Source: Nicotiana tabacum
Taxonomy: Eukaryota > Streptophyta > Magnoliopsida > Solanales > Solanaceae
DNA: 64,000 nucleotides
Assembly (NCBI RefSeq): GCF_000715075.1
Contig: NC_134082.1
Coordinates: forward strand, 214,570,948-214,634,947
Direction: 5' to 3'
Shown: positions 47,155 to 60,049 of the stretch, piece by piece
Numbering within the stretch: position 1 is the stretch's first letter
Layout of the letters: the number at the start of each line of letters is the position of its first letter
Translations under genes and position numbers: made by a program
Notes under the pieces: generated by a model
What the model was told of the DNA's origin: nothing
The model's input: the letters and a program-made list of their open reading frames with translations, nothing else
Database searches by the model: none

Positions 47155-47370
47155 ATGTGGCATGGGGGACATAGGGAATTTCAAGACTTCTTGGATTCCG
47201 CAAATGTTCCCCATGTGCTTTTCCCAAAAATGAAGCGTGGGGGACATAGGGGAATTCCAAGGCTTCTTGGATTCCACAAATGTTCCCCATGTGCTTTCCC
47301 AAAAACGAAGCGTGGGGGACATAGGGAATTCCAAGACTTTTTGGATTCCACAAATGTTCCCCATGCTTTT
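47155..47370 (-). repeat. Triple repeat of about 72 bp in the leader, unit A
   Basis: Three tandem copies each contain GGGGGACATAGGG, a CTTYTTGGATTCC block and CAAATGTTCCCCATG. CATGGGGAACAT on the minus strand can face GGGGGACAT-type blocks. It lies in the 5' leader of the element, about 600 bp from the PBS. Copies in unit B are at 59239-59453. Confidence 0.9.
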
Positions 47371-47943
47371 GATTAAAATAACACCATGCTGGAAATGACC
47401 AAATGACCCATTCGCCCTTGACTAAATACAACATGTAGCACATAGGATGCCGAAAGATGGTCTATTATTTTCAGGTTGCTTGTCCTAGACGGACCCAACC
47501 CCTATGTTGAGTCCCCTAAGTCAAATGCACATGATGCAAATAAACGTTCCTACTAGGGATCCGGCATGTGGCTTTGTTATACTAGGTTCAAAAACCTGGG
47601 TCGGTGTTCTAGACAGTGTATCCGAACGGACAACTCGAGCTGAGGAAGGAGCTTCTTTCCGGGAACCAAAAGGCCAGCCGGCTTAGAAACTTTCCGAGCC
47701 TCTTCTATTCAGGGTATGACACTAACAGAATAGGGAGTCTCAACCAGTAAGCACATCCCCGGAGGTAAGAAGAGAAAGGTTTTGGCATAATTTATATACA
47801 GTTCAAATAATATCAAAGCGGTAAAAGCAGCATTTAGCATATTAGGCTCAAAACACGTAATAAAATCAGATAATAAATAAAGCCAAATAATAACAATTAT
47901 TCTAAGCTCAAATTCTTAACCCTGAACCAGTGGTTCTGGGTTG

Positions 47944-47961
47944 TCCCCAGCATAGTCGCCA
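47944..47961 (-). promoter_or_regulatory. Primer binding site, unit A (one mismatch)
   Basis: The minus strand reads TGGCGACTATGCTGGGGA starting four bases after the LTR end. The matching site in unit B has C where this has A (CTCTG against CTATG). The sequence fits the 3' end of a tRNA ending CGCCA, and Ogre elements are known to use tRNA-Arg. Confidence 0.8.
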
Positions 47962-47965
47962 GAGC

Positions 47966-50882
47966 TGTCACACCTCCTTTTTACGCACCCGAGGGGGTTG
48001 CAAGGGAGTTTTTTCCAATTAAAGGACAATCGAGACGGGATTGGTTTATTTATTTCAGAGTCGCCACTTGGGAGATTTAGGGTGTCCCAAGTCACCAATT
48101 TTAATCCCGAATCGAGGAAAAGAATGACTCCATATTACAGTCTGCGCACCAGAAATCCGGATAAGGAATTTTGTTAACCCGGGAGAAGGTGTTAGGCATT
48201 CCCGAGTTCCGTGGTTCTAGCACGGTCGCTCAACTGTTATATTTGGCCTGATTATCTGATTTTGTACATGTTAAACCTATGTGCAAGTTTTAAACTCTTG
48301 ACCGCTTTTATTATTATTTTTTACGAGAATTGCAACGTCGTGAAAATATATCTCGAACCACGTTACATCAATGCACCCGTGGTTATTGACATATCTCGAC
48401 TCGGTTGAGATTTGGATTTGGGTCACATAAATGTGCACCCGAATTAAGAAAAATAAATTATTAAGACGCGCCTAAAGCAACTAACGTATTGTTATTTTGG
48501 GGAAGGCCGTGAAATTTGCTAAACGGCATGTCCCGAATTCTAAGTATTTTTAATATATATACATTTAGAGGGCCCCGCAGCTTCTACATTTTTTGTTTGT
48601 CGAGGCTCGTCTCATTTAATATTAAAAGGAATTTACAACGTCATGGAAATGCATCTCGGGCCACGCCATAATCAATATACCCGTGATTAGAGACACATTT
48701 CGATTCCGTTGAGATTTAGATTTGGGTCACATAAATGTGCACCCGAGTTTAGGAAAATTAAATTATTAAAGGCGCGCCTAAAGCAACTAGCGCATTATTA
48801 TTTTGGATAGGGCCGTGAAATTTGCTAAAACAGCCCGTCCCGGAATCTAAGTATTTAATATATACATTTAGAGGGCCCCGCAGCTTGTATTTTTATGTGG
48901 CGAGGCTCGTTTCATTTTATTTAAAAAGTATAAACCTACAACGACTATATTTTCTATTAAGTTCGTTTCTAAAAAAAAGAAATCCTAATTTATTAATCGA
49001 ACAATGGAAGCTAGTAGGATACACGGCTAATGAAGAATACCTCAAGCTTGACGAATCACAATTAAACATAAACCTACATTTAGAACTAAACCATATGATG
49101 AACAACTGAATAATGACTAATAAAATTATAACAGAGCTTATTAAATCAATCCGACTACCCGTTCGGCAAGCTAGTCACGAACATGAAAACTTTTGTACAA
49201 CTTTCGTCTAGCATGCCCATTCGAGATAGCAATAACATAAGTACAAACCTAAAACTCGACGGATTTAAACAAAATCTTCAACATAACATGTATTCAAGCT
49301 CGGACACGATAGTAACCGATAGCAACTCAAACAAAGATTAGAAAACGAACCTCTAATGATAAACACTGCTGGGGATTTACAACTCATTCATCAAACCGAA
49401 ATGGAGCCATAGTCGGCGAAATGACGCAACGAGACCAACGAACTGGAACCTCACCTCGGCACTTGAACGGACTTCAAACGGGAAACCATGGAAACAGTCA
49501 TCACAGCTCAAACGGAATAGCTCGCACCAAAACTCGAACACGAACGGGCTGAGCATGAACCATGGCTGCTACTGGTTTTCCCAGTGTGTTACTGGAGGGG
49601 TCGTGGTCTGGTGGTAGTTTGGACGTGGTGTTCAATGGTCGTTTGATCCACTGCTTGGCGTGAGGAAACGACGGGGAGACTGGTGGTGGCGTGAGGTCGA
49701 GCTGGAGGTTTGGTGGTGTACGCCGGTGGTCGACGAGGGGTCAGCTGGATGGAGGTGGGCGATGGAACTGGTGGTTTTGCTGGACGTGAGGAGGAGGGGG
49801 TTTGACGGGAGGTTAGGTTATTGCTGTTGGTCGTGGTGCTGGGGGAAGGTGACGGGCCTGTTTGGTTGTGATAGTAGGTCGACGGAGGGAAGGGAGACTG
49901 GTGGTTGACGGTGGTTTTGGTGGTGGGAAGGGCCTGTTTGGTGTAGGGTTTGGTTGCGACAGTAGGGGTGTCGGGGAAGGTGACGGAGTGGTGTTTGGAC
50001 AGTAGGGAAGGTGACGCAGCAGCAACAGCTGCTACTCGACGGGGCTGGTGGTTGACGTCGGGGGAAGTAGGGTTCCCTTTTTTTCTTTCGTAGGGTTTTA
50101 TTTCTTTCTTCTTTATGAAGAAGAAAGATGAACAGTAGTTCCCCAGTTGGTTTTTCCAAAAGCCCCTCCCGTTCAAAATTTTCAGTCCGTGTATTTGTGC
50201 CCATTTGCCCAGAAAAATGAGCCCCACGCGTGGTGGGGTTCGAGGCTTGTGTTCCCCATGCGTGGTGGGGTTCCCCGTGTATGGGATTCCGTCCGTGTTC
50301 CCCACGTGTGGCGGACTCGGATTATTATGGGCTAGGTCCGAAAATTAGGCCTAAAACCGGGTAGTTTGAACCCGAATATTATTCTTTTGCCCGGATCCGA
50401 GAATAAGAAACCGTTGCTTAACTAGTCCTATGTAAGCAAAATAACTACAAAAAATAAGACTAATATTTAAACAAAACTATATCTCTTGTTTTTTAAATAT
50501 TTTTTTTCAAGATTTAAAATAGCTACAAAATATTAATAAAACTATTTTTTTTGTAATTTTCGTTTTTATATAAAAATAAAATATAAAGTAATATATTTTT
50601 ATATTTTTCAAAATTAAAATGACTATCAAACATTAATAGAAGTATATATTTTTGTAATTTTCGAATTTATATAAAGTACCAAAATAAAGTGCAATTTTTT
50701 TTTGTATTTTTTCAAATTTATGAGAAATACATAAACTAAAATTTATATGTATTTTTGTGATTTTTCCTTTTTTGCAACGAAATAAAGTAAAATAGTTAAA
50801 ATGGCTATATTAGACCCAATTTCACATATTCACGCTAAAAATGTGAAAATTCTCGGGGAGGGTCAAAAATCCGGTGTCTACA
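47966..50882 (-). repeat. LTR copy 2 (2,917 bp), shared between units A and B
   Basis: It has the same ends as copy 1 (TGTAGACACC ... GGTGTGACA). One extra base lies near 47999 relative to copy 1 (GGGGGTTGC against GGGGGTGC). It has internal element sequence on both sides: PBS of unit A on the left and PPT of unit B on the right. It therefore serves as 5' LTR of one unit and 3' LTR of the next, with no target duplication. Confidence 0.95.
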
Positions 50883-50894
50883 ACTGCCCCTTTT
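50883..50894 (-). promoter_or_regulatory. Polypurine tract, unit B (variant)
   Basis: The minus strand reads AAAAGGGGCAGT before the LTR, against AAAGAGGGGCAGC in units A and C. One base is lost and the last C is changed to T. Confidence 0.8.
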
Positions 50895-51015
50895 GACTGG
50901 AAACACGAAGAGTTTTTCGACAAAGAACGACTAGACATGTTTTTGACCCGACCATTACTTGGAGGGACTACACTAAGGAAAGGAAGAGGATGTGACCGAG
51001 CCCTGGTATCGGAGC

Positions 51016-51063
51016 TGCCTACATATCCTTGGTTATACAGGAATCAGGCCACGTGTAGTTCGG
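51016..51063 (-). other. Two-stem hairpin motif B1
   Basis: Outer arms CTACA (51019-51023) and TGTAG (51054-51058); same form as A1. Confidence 0.75.
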
Positions 51064-51744
51064 AAATGAGAGATGGTAGAGTGTACCGAGGTGAAGAGCC
51101 GATCGAGGTTCCGTTCCATTGAGGTTCCGGTCCGCGGTCCTGTCACTACAACAAAAATGAAAACTGAAAAAGACTAACTAAGCCTATCAGCTACTAGTTA
51201 CAAGGATTCCTATCTTTAAGTCTTCTGAAACTTGGTCTTGAGTCTTGAATGGTGCTTCATACAGACTTCGGATTTGAACCTTGATACTTGCTAGTTGTAG
51301 GTGCTAGTTCTTGAGCAGACCGCATTTGTTCTCCACTTCCGTAATTTGGGTTCTTTTTTTTTTCTTTTTTTCTCTTTTTTTTTCTTGTTTTTTTTTGTTT
51401 TTGTGACCAGCTTCTGTTGATCATCCCAGACTATTGATTCGCATTCTTGAGGCGAACTTCTAACTTGGATTGAATGCTGGGGATTTCTGTTGTAATCCTT
51501 CTACTTTCCAGTGGGTTACTGCTTGATCCTGAAAAATGTTCCTCTGTTCTACAGGTGGACTCCTGACTTCTTCGATCTTCGACATGCAACAACCTCCGTT
51601 CTACAGGCGGGTCCCTGACAACCAAAACAAACAAAACAAACAAAATTTCCTAACCCAGTTTGTACTGGGAAGATTTGTGAGTCGTTAGCAAAATTGTAAC
51701 TCACTTACCCACCTGACACAATGACGAGAGTAAACTAAAGACTA

Positions 51745-54700
51745 GGCTAGGATGTGCATCTCCTACGAGTAAAACCAAAACTCTTGCTAGCAAATGTGTC
51801 TGCTAAAACAACCTCAATGACTCAAACTAGAAAGTGCTTCTTCTATGGTTGAGTCGGAATGAGCTAAACTAGGACTTGCGTCTCCTAAGGGTGAAAATTT
51901 CAGTGACTAGAACTAGGAAGTGCGTCTCCTAAAAACTTGAAAGACCTCGATTAGGAAGTGCGTCTCCTATGGGTAGACTTCAAAAAACTAGACTAGGAAG
52001 TGCGTCTCCTATGGTCGAACTTAAAATGAATCAAACTAGGAAGTGCATCTCCTTAGGGTGAAATCTCAATTCCGGAAGTGCGTCTCCTGACATAAAATAT
52101 AATCTAGAAAGCCAAACTAGTAAGTGCGTCTCCTAAAGCAAAAGTATAACCTGAGCGAACCAGACTAGGAAGTGTGTCTCCTAATAATGAAAACTTAATT
52201 CAGGAAGTGCGTTTCCTGTGCATGAAATTAAACTTAGGAAGTGCGTCTCCTAGGGGTAAAATAGTCTTAGGAAGTGCGTCTCCTATGGGTGAAACCTTAA
52301 TGATTTTGAGCTAGGAAGTGCGTCTCCTATAAAAATAATTTAGGAAGTGCGTCTCCTATGCGTGAAATCTTAATTTAGGAAGTGCGTCTCCTATGGGATA
52401 AAAGTAAACTTAGGAAGTGTGTCTCCTATGGGCAAAACTAAACTTTAAGGAAGTGCGTCTCCTATTGGGTACAATAAACTTAGGAAGTGCGTCTCCTGTG
52501 GATACAATAAACTTAGGAAGTGCGTATCCTATTAGTAGAGCTGAACTTGGGAAGTGCGTCTCCTATGGTAAAACTGAACTTAGGAAGTGCGTCTCCTATT
52601 GGTAGAACTGAACTTAGGAAGTGCGTCTCCTATGGTAAAACTGAACTTTAGGAAGTGCGTCTCCTATGGTAAAACTGAACTTAGGAAGTGCGTCTCCTAT
52701 TGGTAGAACTGAACTTAGGAAGTGCGTCTCCTATGGTAAAACTGAACTTTAGGAAGTGCGTCTCCTATGGTAAAACTGAACTTAGGAAGTGCGTCTCCTA
52801 TTGGGTACAATAAACTTAGGAAGTGTGTCTCCTATTGGGAAAAACTAAACTTAGGAAGTGCGTCTCCTATTGGTAAAACTTACTTAGGAAGTGCGTCTCC
52901 TATGGGTACAACTATACTTAGGAAGTGCGTCTCCTATTGGTGGAATAAACTTAGGAAGTGCGTCTCCTATTGGTGAAATAAACTTAGGAAGTGCGTCTCC
53001 TATTGGTGAAACTTTTCTTAGGAAATGCGTCTCCTATTGGGTAAAACTAACTTAGGAAGTGCGTCTCCTATTGGGTGAAATAACTTAGGATATGCGTCTC
53101 CTATTGGGTGAAATAACTTAGGAAGTGCGTCTCCTATTGGTACAACTAAACTTAGGAAGTGCGTCTCCTATTGGTGAAACTATTCTTAGGAAGTGCGTCT
53201 CCTATTGGTAAAACTTGGCTTAGGAAGTGCGTCTCCTACTGGTGAAACTATTCTTAGGAAGTGCGTCTCCTATAGGTGAAACTATTCTTAGGAAGTGCGT
53301 CTCCTCTTGGTGAAACTTATCTTAGGATGTGCGTCTCCAGTTTGTGAAACTAACTTAGGATGTGTGTCTCCTCTTGGTGAAACTATTCTTAGGAAGTGCG
53401 TCTCCTTAGGATGTGCGTCTCCTATTGGTGAAACTTAGCTTAGGAAGTGCATCTCCTATTGGTGAAACTTAGCTTAGGAAGTGCGTCTCCTATTGGTGAA
53501 ACTATTCTTAGGAAGTGCGTCTCCTATTGATGAAACTATTCTTAGGATGTGCGTCTCCTATTGGTGGAACTGACTTAGGATGTGCGTCTCCTCTTGGTGA
53601 AACTTACTTTTAGGAAGTGCGTCTCCTTAGGACGTGCGTCTCCTATTGGTGAAACTTTTCTTAGGAAGTGCGTCTCCTCTTGGTGAAACTAACTTAGGAT
53701 GTGCGTCTCCTCTTGGTGAAACTATTTTTAGGAAGTGCGTCTCCTTAGGACGTGCGTCTCCTATTGGTGAAACTTTTCTTAGGAAGTGCGTCTCCTCTTG
53801 GTGAAACTAACTTAGGATGTGCGTCTCCTCTTGGTGGAACTTACTTAGGATGTGCGTCTCCTATTGGTGAAACTAACTTAGGATGTGCGTCTCCTCTTGG
53901 TGAAACTATTTTTAGGAAGTGCGTCTCCTTAGGACGTGCGTCTCCTATTGGTGCAACTTTTCTTAGGAAGTGCGTCTCCTCTTGGTGAAACTAACTTAGG
54001 ATGTGCGTCTCCTCTTGGTGAAACTATTTTTAGGAAGTGCGTCTCCTTAGGATGTGCGTCTCCTATTGGTGAAACTTTTCTTAGGAAATGCGTCTCCTCT
54101 TGGTGAAACTAACTTAGGATATGCGTCTCCTCTTGGTGAAACTATTTTTAGGAAGTGCGTCTCCTTAGGACGTGCGTCTCCTATTGGTGAAACTTTCCTT
54201 AGGAAGTGCGTCTCCTCTTGGTGAAACTAACTTAGGATGTGCGTCTCCTCTTGGTGAAACTTACTTAGGATGTGCGTCTCCTATTGGTGAAATTGACTTA
54301 GAAAGTGCGTCTCCTAATGGTGAAACTTATCTTAGGATGTGCGTCTCCTATTGGTGAAACTTAACTTAGGATGTGCGTCTCCTATTGGTAAAATAAACTT
54401 TAGGAGGAAATACATCTCCTATGGGTAAAAAATCAAACTTAGGAGGAAATGCATCTCCTAAGGGTGAAACTAAAACAAACTTAGGAGGAAATGCATCTCC
54501 TATGGGTGAAACTAAAACAAACTTAGGAGAAAATGCATCTCCTATGGGTAAAAATAAACTTAGGAGGAAATGCATCTCCTATGGGTGAAACTAAAACAAA
54601 CTTAGGAGGAAATGCATCTCCTATGGGTAAAAATAAACTTAGGAGGAAATGCATCTCCTATGGGTGAAATAACTTAGGAAGTGCGTCTCCTATGGGTAAA

Positions 54701-54795
54701 GCTTAGGAAGTGCGTCTCCTATTGGCAAAACTAGACTTAGGAAGTGCGTCTCCTATTGGTAAAGGCTAGGCTTAGGAAGTGCGTCTCCTATTGGA
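51745..54795 (-). repeat. Hairpin minisatellite, unit B
   Basis: It has the same unit types and order as the unit A array, plus one additional 118-bp higher-order unit near 54060-54180. Scattered single-base changes occur, for example CGTATCC at about 52525. Confidence 0.95.
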
Positions 54796-56075
54796 ACAGA
54801 CGTGGAATGTATTCCCTTGTTATACAGATGGGCGCCTAATGGTAAAGACATGAAATGTATTCCCTTGTTATACAGGTGGGTGCCTGAAATATGAAATGCA
54901 CAGACAAAAAGTATTCCTCTCGTTATTCAGGTGGGCGCCTGTCTATATTAAGACATAAAAGTATTCCTCTCGTTATTCAGGTGGGCGCCTGTCTTCGAGA
55001 AAATTTTCACAATGAGAAAATTTTCTGCCCCGGTTTGATGATTTTCTTTATGGCCTGTCTTTCGGCCATCAATAACGTTCATTTTCCCTGTTTCTAAATC
55101 AAAGAAAAATTTGTTAGTTTAAAAACATGGTAAGCGGTCATGCCACTCTTGTTGGGGATGGTTTCCTCTTTCTCCTTTCCCAGCTTTGTGTTCCATTATG
55201 CTATCAAACTTGCTAGGGATGATATTAATTGCTAACACTGGCCCATCCTTTTTATCAATCTCATCTTGATGGGGATACCCTTCTTGACACGGGTTTTGCG
55301 CATGTTCCTTGTACCACTTGGATGTACTAGTTGATGGCCTATTTTGAAGTCATTTCCCACTGGTTCCGACCAAACAGATTCTACTAGGGAATTTTCCTAT
55401 GAAAGGAAAAAAATAAAAAGAAACATAATAAAAGACAAAGGAAAAGATGACTCTTTAACAAAAGAAACTATAAATAAAAATCTATCAAACGCAGATACCG
55501 ACTCTAATGGCCATGACATGCGTATTTGGCCTATCCTCTGCCGTCAATCGTCTCTCAAGACCTTCCCTTGACGATTCCCCATCTGATTCCCAATCTTATT
55601 CGACTTGTAGTGCCCGAAGGGTTTTCACTATCAAGCCTCTCTCATTTTGGTTTTCTCTCAGCTTTCATCGCCTTATGGTGCCTGTGAAGGTTTTCACCGA
55701 TAAGACTCTCTCATTTGTATCACTTTCCAGCTGGGGATTTGGAGTGTCGCCGGTATGACTCTTTCTGTTGGAGATTAGAGTCCTTTCTGCTGTGGAACAG
55801 AATGTTATGTTCGCCGGTAAGACTCTCATTTGTCTGACTTGGCATCTTTTGAAGACTGGTCAGAAGGTCTTTCTTTGGACCGTAATGTGGGTTTTGGATA
55901 GGCTAGAAAGAAAGGGTATAAAAGGCTCAAAAAAATACATTAATTTTGGGTTATTAGTTACAACCTTCGGAATTAGATTTATTCACAATAAACGCAACCT
56001 TTGCCCCAGTTTCTTGCTTGGGGATATCCTAACTGATTTTTTTCGTTTTTCAAAACTATGACCGAGCCGTGAAGC

Positions 56076-56118
56076 GCCTACGTATCCTCTTTGAGGAATC
56101 AGGTCAAACGTAGTTCCC
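56076..56118 (-). other. Two-stem hairpin motif B2
   Basis: Outer arms CTACG (56078-56082) and CGTAG (56109-56113); inner arms TCCTC and GAGGA, as in A2. Confidence 0.8.
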
Positions 56119-57383
56119 AATTCCTCTTTTTCATTCTGATTTTCTTTTGTTTTTGTTATCATTTTTCTTTTTCTCTTTTTTTTGTTTTTTTTTCTCTTTT
56201 TCGTTTTGTCATTTTCTTTCTTTTTCCTTTTTTTCTTCGTTGCTACTGATTCCGAACGAGGGGTATGAAAGAAAATAAATAAGGCTCAAAAGGGGTAATG
56301 AAGGATAAAGTGTTTGGGTAGCAGAACAAAATGCCTTCGTCATTCCAGTCTTCAAAATATGTCAAGTGCAAACAACACGATTTAAATTTGTAGTCTCTTC
56401 TGATGGTGCTGGACTTGACAATTATATTCAACATTTGTTTGTTCATATGTCACTTCTAACGCACCGTTGGGCGACACTCTAACTCTCATTATCTTGAACA
56501 GCCCTCATGCCAGTTTGGCGAATCTTGCTTTTAACGGTTTTCTTTGTGCTTAACTTGCCCCAGTTCCACATGACTCGAGCTCTGAATAATCTCAAACCGT
56601 CCTTATTTTCTTTAAATGGTTTGATCGCCTTTCCGGGGTTTTATGATTAACTTTTAAGATTAGGCCCAAACTGGGTGCGCATGTCATGTCCCTAGAATCG
56701 GCATTGAACGAAATGATAAAAGGACTAAACAAAAGACGACTGGAACTAACAAAAAACCGGCTTTGTATTAGACTATCGGCGAAATGGTTTGAATAATAAA
56801 ACAAACAAAACAACCAGAATAAAATCCTAAGACAAACTGGACAAAATTTAAACAAACTGCTATGACAAAATGGAAAGATAAGAAGGTTTGACACAGGACA
56901 AAATCCAAATTACAACCTTAATAATCCGGACAACAGAAATGACAACAAAATAAGCCACCAACTGCTTCTTTCTTGTTAACCAAGGAAGGGGGCGTCCTCC
57001 CATTTTATCAAACTTGGCATCGTAGCCACTGAGCTTTGCATTAGTATTGCAATGACCATTGCCAACTTCAATATCATTACCCTTAGTCAACAAGTTCCCA
57101 ATAGGACTCGAATGCTTCTGTCATCAGGCCTGATCCCCGCAGAGTGTGCATCATGAGGTGCAAGTAAAGGATTACGGGTGTCATTGTCCGGCTTACCACA
57201 AACCAACCACCTTAACTTATTTGCAAAACAAACAGGTTAGAATGGACTCAGTCGGTCCTCATTATTGACAACATCTTTTTTTCTTTTTTTCTTTTTTTGC
57301 TTTTTCGATTTTTTCATTCTTTTTTTTTCATTCTTTTTTTTTTGTTTCCTTTTTTTTTGTTGTGGTCGAATCTTATGGAGATT

Positions 57384-57429
57384 GCCTACGTATCATGACC
57401 CCGCATGAATCAGACCTTGCGTAGTTCGG
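57384..57429 (-). other. Two-stem hairpin motif B3
   Basis: Outer arms CTACG (57386-57390) and CGTAG (57420-57424); inner arms TCATG and CATGA, as in A3. Confidence 0.8.
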
Positions 57430-58427
57430 ACCAATAAAAGATAAACAGTAAATAACACATTTATTTTTTTTGGAATTTCCAACTTTCAAAGTAAAACAAA
57501 CTTGATTGCAAAAGTTTAAAAACTAACCAACAGACTTTTGACAAGAGACAACAAATGGCCTCGAAAATCAAACAACTCGCATATTCTAATCAACGAATTA
57601 CAAACTCAAAACAAACGGCCAGTTCCTTTCCCCGTTTGCCAAATGCAGCCAAACGGCTATTTTTGCAAATGTGCCCCCTTCCAAATTTCATATAAATTTT
57701 GAGGTCGGAGAGGATTATTTTATACCACTTTACAAACTTGTCCGTTCTTTTACGAAAATAACATTTCGACAACTGAAAGATACTCTAAGGCTATTTCGGC
57801 AAGAATGGTTTAAGACGCGGCCGAAGCTGGCTCGGCTTATTATGACAAAATTCAAACGGTATGCATAATAAGCCGAAATAGCCTGACCGCTGACTCTTTG
57901 TTTTTTTTTCTTTTCAAATTATAATAAAAACCTGGTATTGCAAACACGACCCTTCAGCGCCTCGGGAACGAAGATTTTTTAAGGCTGTGTGGGTCAATTG
58001 GACCAAATCTAAAACAATGACCCAAAGGTGGCTATTTATGCAAAGTCAGCCTTCCGGCGTCCCTTTCGGGAACATTCGGCTATTTATGACAAGACAGCAT
58101 CACCCTGACTTGTTTATGAATCTTTTATCATTTTTTCAAAAACAGAAAATTCAACATTGCAAACACGGCCCTTCAACGTCTCGGTGACGAAGATTTTTAA
58201 GGCTGTGTGGGTCAACTGGACTAAATCTTAAAAATGACCCAAAGGTGGCTGTTTATGCAAAGTCAGCCTTCCGGCGTCCCTTTCAGGAACATTCGGCTAT
58301 GTCTTGATAAAACAACGTCACCCGACTTCTTTATGACAAAACTAAAATTTGACATATATTTTTTTATTATTATTATTATTTGTTTTTGGCTTTTTAGCAA
58401 AAGGTGGGGTTGGACCCGATGAGGGTT

Positions 58428-58473
58428 GCCTACGTATCTCACATCCGGTGAGAATCAAACCCGCGTAGTTCGG
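58428..58473 (-). other. Two-stem hairpin motif B4
   Basis: Outer arms CTACG (58430-58434) and CGTAG (58464-58468); inner arms TCTCAC and GTGAGA, as in A4. Confidence 0.85.
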
Positions 58474-59238
58474 GCAATCAAGAATAAGTAGATAAACCTA
58501 ACTCTTTTTTTTGTGAATTTGTGAAAGAACTACTTTAAGAACTATTTAAAAACTATTTGATTGGTTTTCTTTTTAAAAAGAAATACTTCTAAGATATATT
58601 TTTTGAATTTTCATTTGCTTTTTTTTTATTATTCTAAAGAAGAAGAAGAAAATATTTTTCGGAATTTTACCTTTAATAAAAGAAATGCTTCTAAAATGTT
58701 TTTTTTTTAAAATTTGAATTTTCTTTTCAATTTTTGAAAGAAGAATCAAAATATTTTCGGATTTGTTTTTTTTTTATATTATATTTTATTTTTTTAAAAA
58801 AAAACAATTAGAAAGACTTTCTAAAGAAGTCAATAAAGGAAAAACTATTTTTGGATTATTTTAATTTTGTCATTTTCATAAACAAATAAATAAAACATAT
58901 TTTAAAAACAAGACTCTTCTTTTTTTTTTTATGGCAAAACAATGATGATTTTTTCTGCTTTTCCTTTGCTTTAATAAAACAAACTAATAAGACATTTTTT
59001 ATTTTCTCAAAATTTCGGCAGAGTTTCGACACTACTCGGACATTTGTTTTTTTTCTAACAATAAGTAGTTATATCTCTACACTGTTATTTTCTCCTCTTT
59101 TTCACGATTTTCTAATTTTGTGGATGATGATGAAAACATACACAATCTTCTTTTTTGTTTTTGAATTTTTCAACGTTTTTTTTTATATATACATATATAC
59201 ATATATATTTTATTTTTTATATTTATTATATTTTCAAA

Positions 59239-59453
59239 ATGTGGCATGGGGGACATAGGGAATTTCAAGACTTCTTGGATTCCGCAAATGTTCCCCATGT
59301 GCTTTCCCAAAAATGAAGTGTGGGGGACATAGGGGAATTCCAAGGCTTCTTGGATTCCACAAATGTTCCCCATGTGCTTTCCCAAAAACGAAGTGTGGGG
59401 GACATAGGGGAATTCCAAGGCTTTTTGGATTCCACAAATGTTCCCCATGCTTT
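59239..59453 (-). repeat. Triple repeat of about 72 bp in the leader, unit B
   Basis: It has the same three tandem copies as 47155-47370, with a few base changes (AAGTGTGGGGG against AAGCGTGGGGG). Confidence 0.9.
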
Positions 59454-60027
59454 TGATTAAAATAACACCATGCTGGAAATGACCAAATGACCCATTCGCC
59501 CTTGACTAAATACAACATGTAGCACATAGGATGCCAAAAGATGGTCTATTATTTTCAGGTTGCTTGTCCTAGACGGACCCAACCCCTATGTTGAGTCCCC
59601 TAAGTCAAATGCACATGATGCAAATAAACGTTCCTACTAGGGATCCGACATGTGGCTTTGTTATACTAGGTTTAAAAACCTGGGTCGGTGTTCTAGACAG
59701 TGTATCCGAGCGGACAACTCGAGCTGAGGAAGGAGCTCCTTTCCGGGAACCAAAAGGCCAGCCGGCTTAGAAACTTTCTGAGCCTCTTTTATTCAGGGTA
59801 TGACACTAACAGAATAGGGAGTCTCAACCAGTTAGCACATCCCCGGAGGTAAGAAGAGAAAGGTTTCAGCATAATTTATATACAGTTCAAATAATATCAA
59901 AGCGGTAAAAGCAGCATTTAGCACATTAGGCTCAAAACACGTAATAAAATCAGATAATAAATAAAGCCAAATAATAACAATTATTCTAAGCTCAAATTCT
60001 TAACCCTGAACCAGTGGTTCTGGGTTT

Positions 60028-60045
60028 TCCCCAGCAGAGTCGCCA
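60028..60045 (-). promoter_or_regulatory. Primer binding site, unit B
   Basis: The minus strand reads TGGCGACTCTGCTGGGGA, four bases after the LTR end GGTGTGACA. It fits a tRNA-Arg-type primer as used by Ogre elements. Confidence 0.85.
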
Positions 60046-60049
60046 GAGC

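Larger units (their letters stand above)
38911..47965 (-). mobile_element. Internal region of unit A (9,055 bp), no coding capacity
   Basis: From the PPT side: module with two-stem hairpin (39045), a motif pair with TTCTACAGGYGG (39560-39640), minisatellite (39771-42706), TACAGGTGGGCGCCTG repeats (42716-42905), T-rich spacers, hairpin motifs at 43986, 45297 and 46341, a duplication of about 200 bp (45845-46250), a triple repeat of about 72 bp (47155-47370), then the leader and PBS. Open frames are all short and shared only because units are nearly identical. None resembles gag, protease, RT, RNase H or integrase. A normal Ogre interior would hold these genes, so this is a large deletion-type or LARD-like derivative. 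Confidence 0.88.
50883..60049 (-). mobile_element. Internal region of unit B (9,167 bp), no coding capacity
   Basis: It has the same module order as unit A. It is about 112 bp longer, almost all explained by one extra 118-bp higher-order minisatellite unit around 54060-54180 and small indels in T-rich tracts. No gag-pol sequence is visible. Its PBS (60028-60045) is the more canonical one. Confidence 0.88.
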
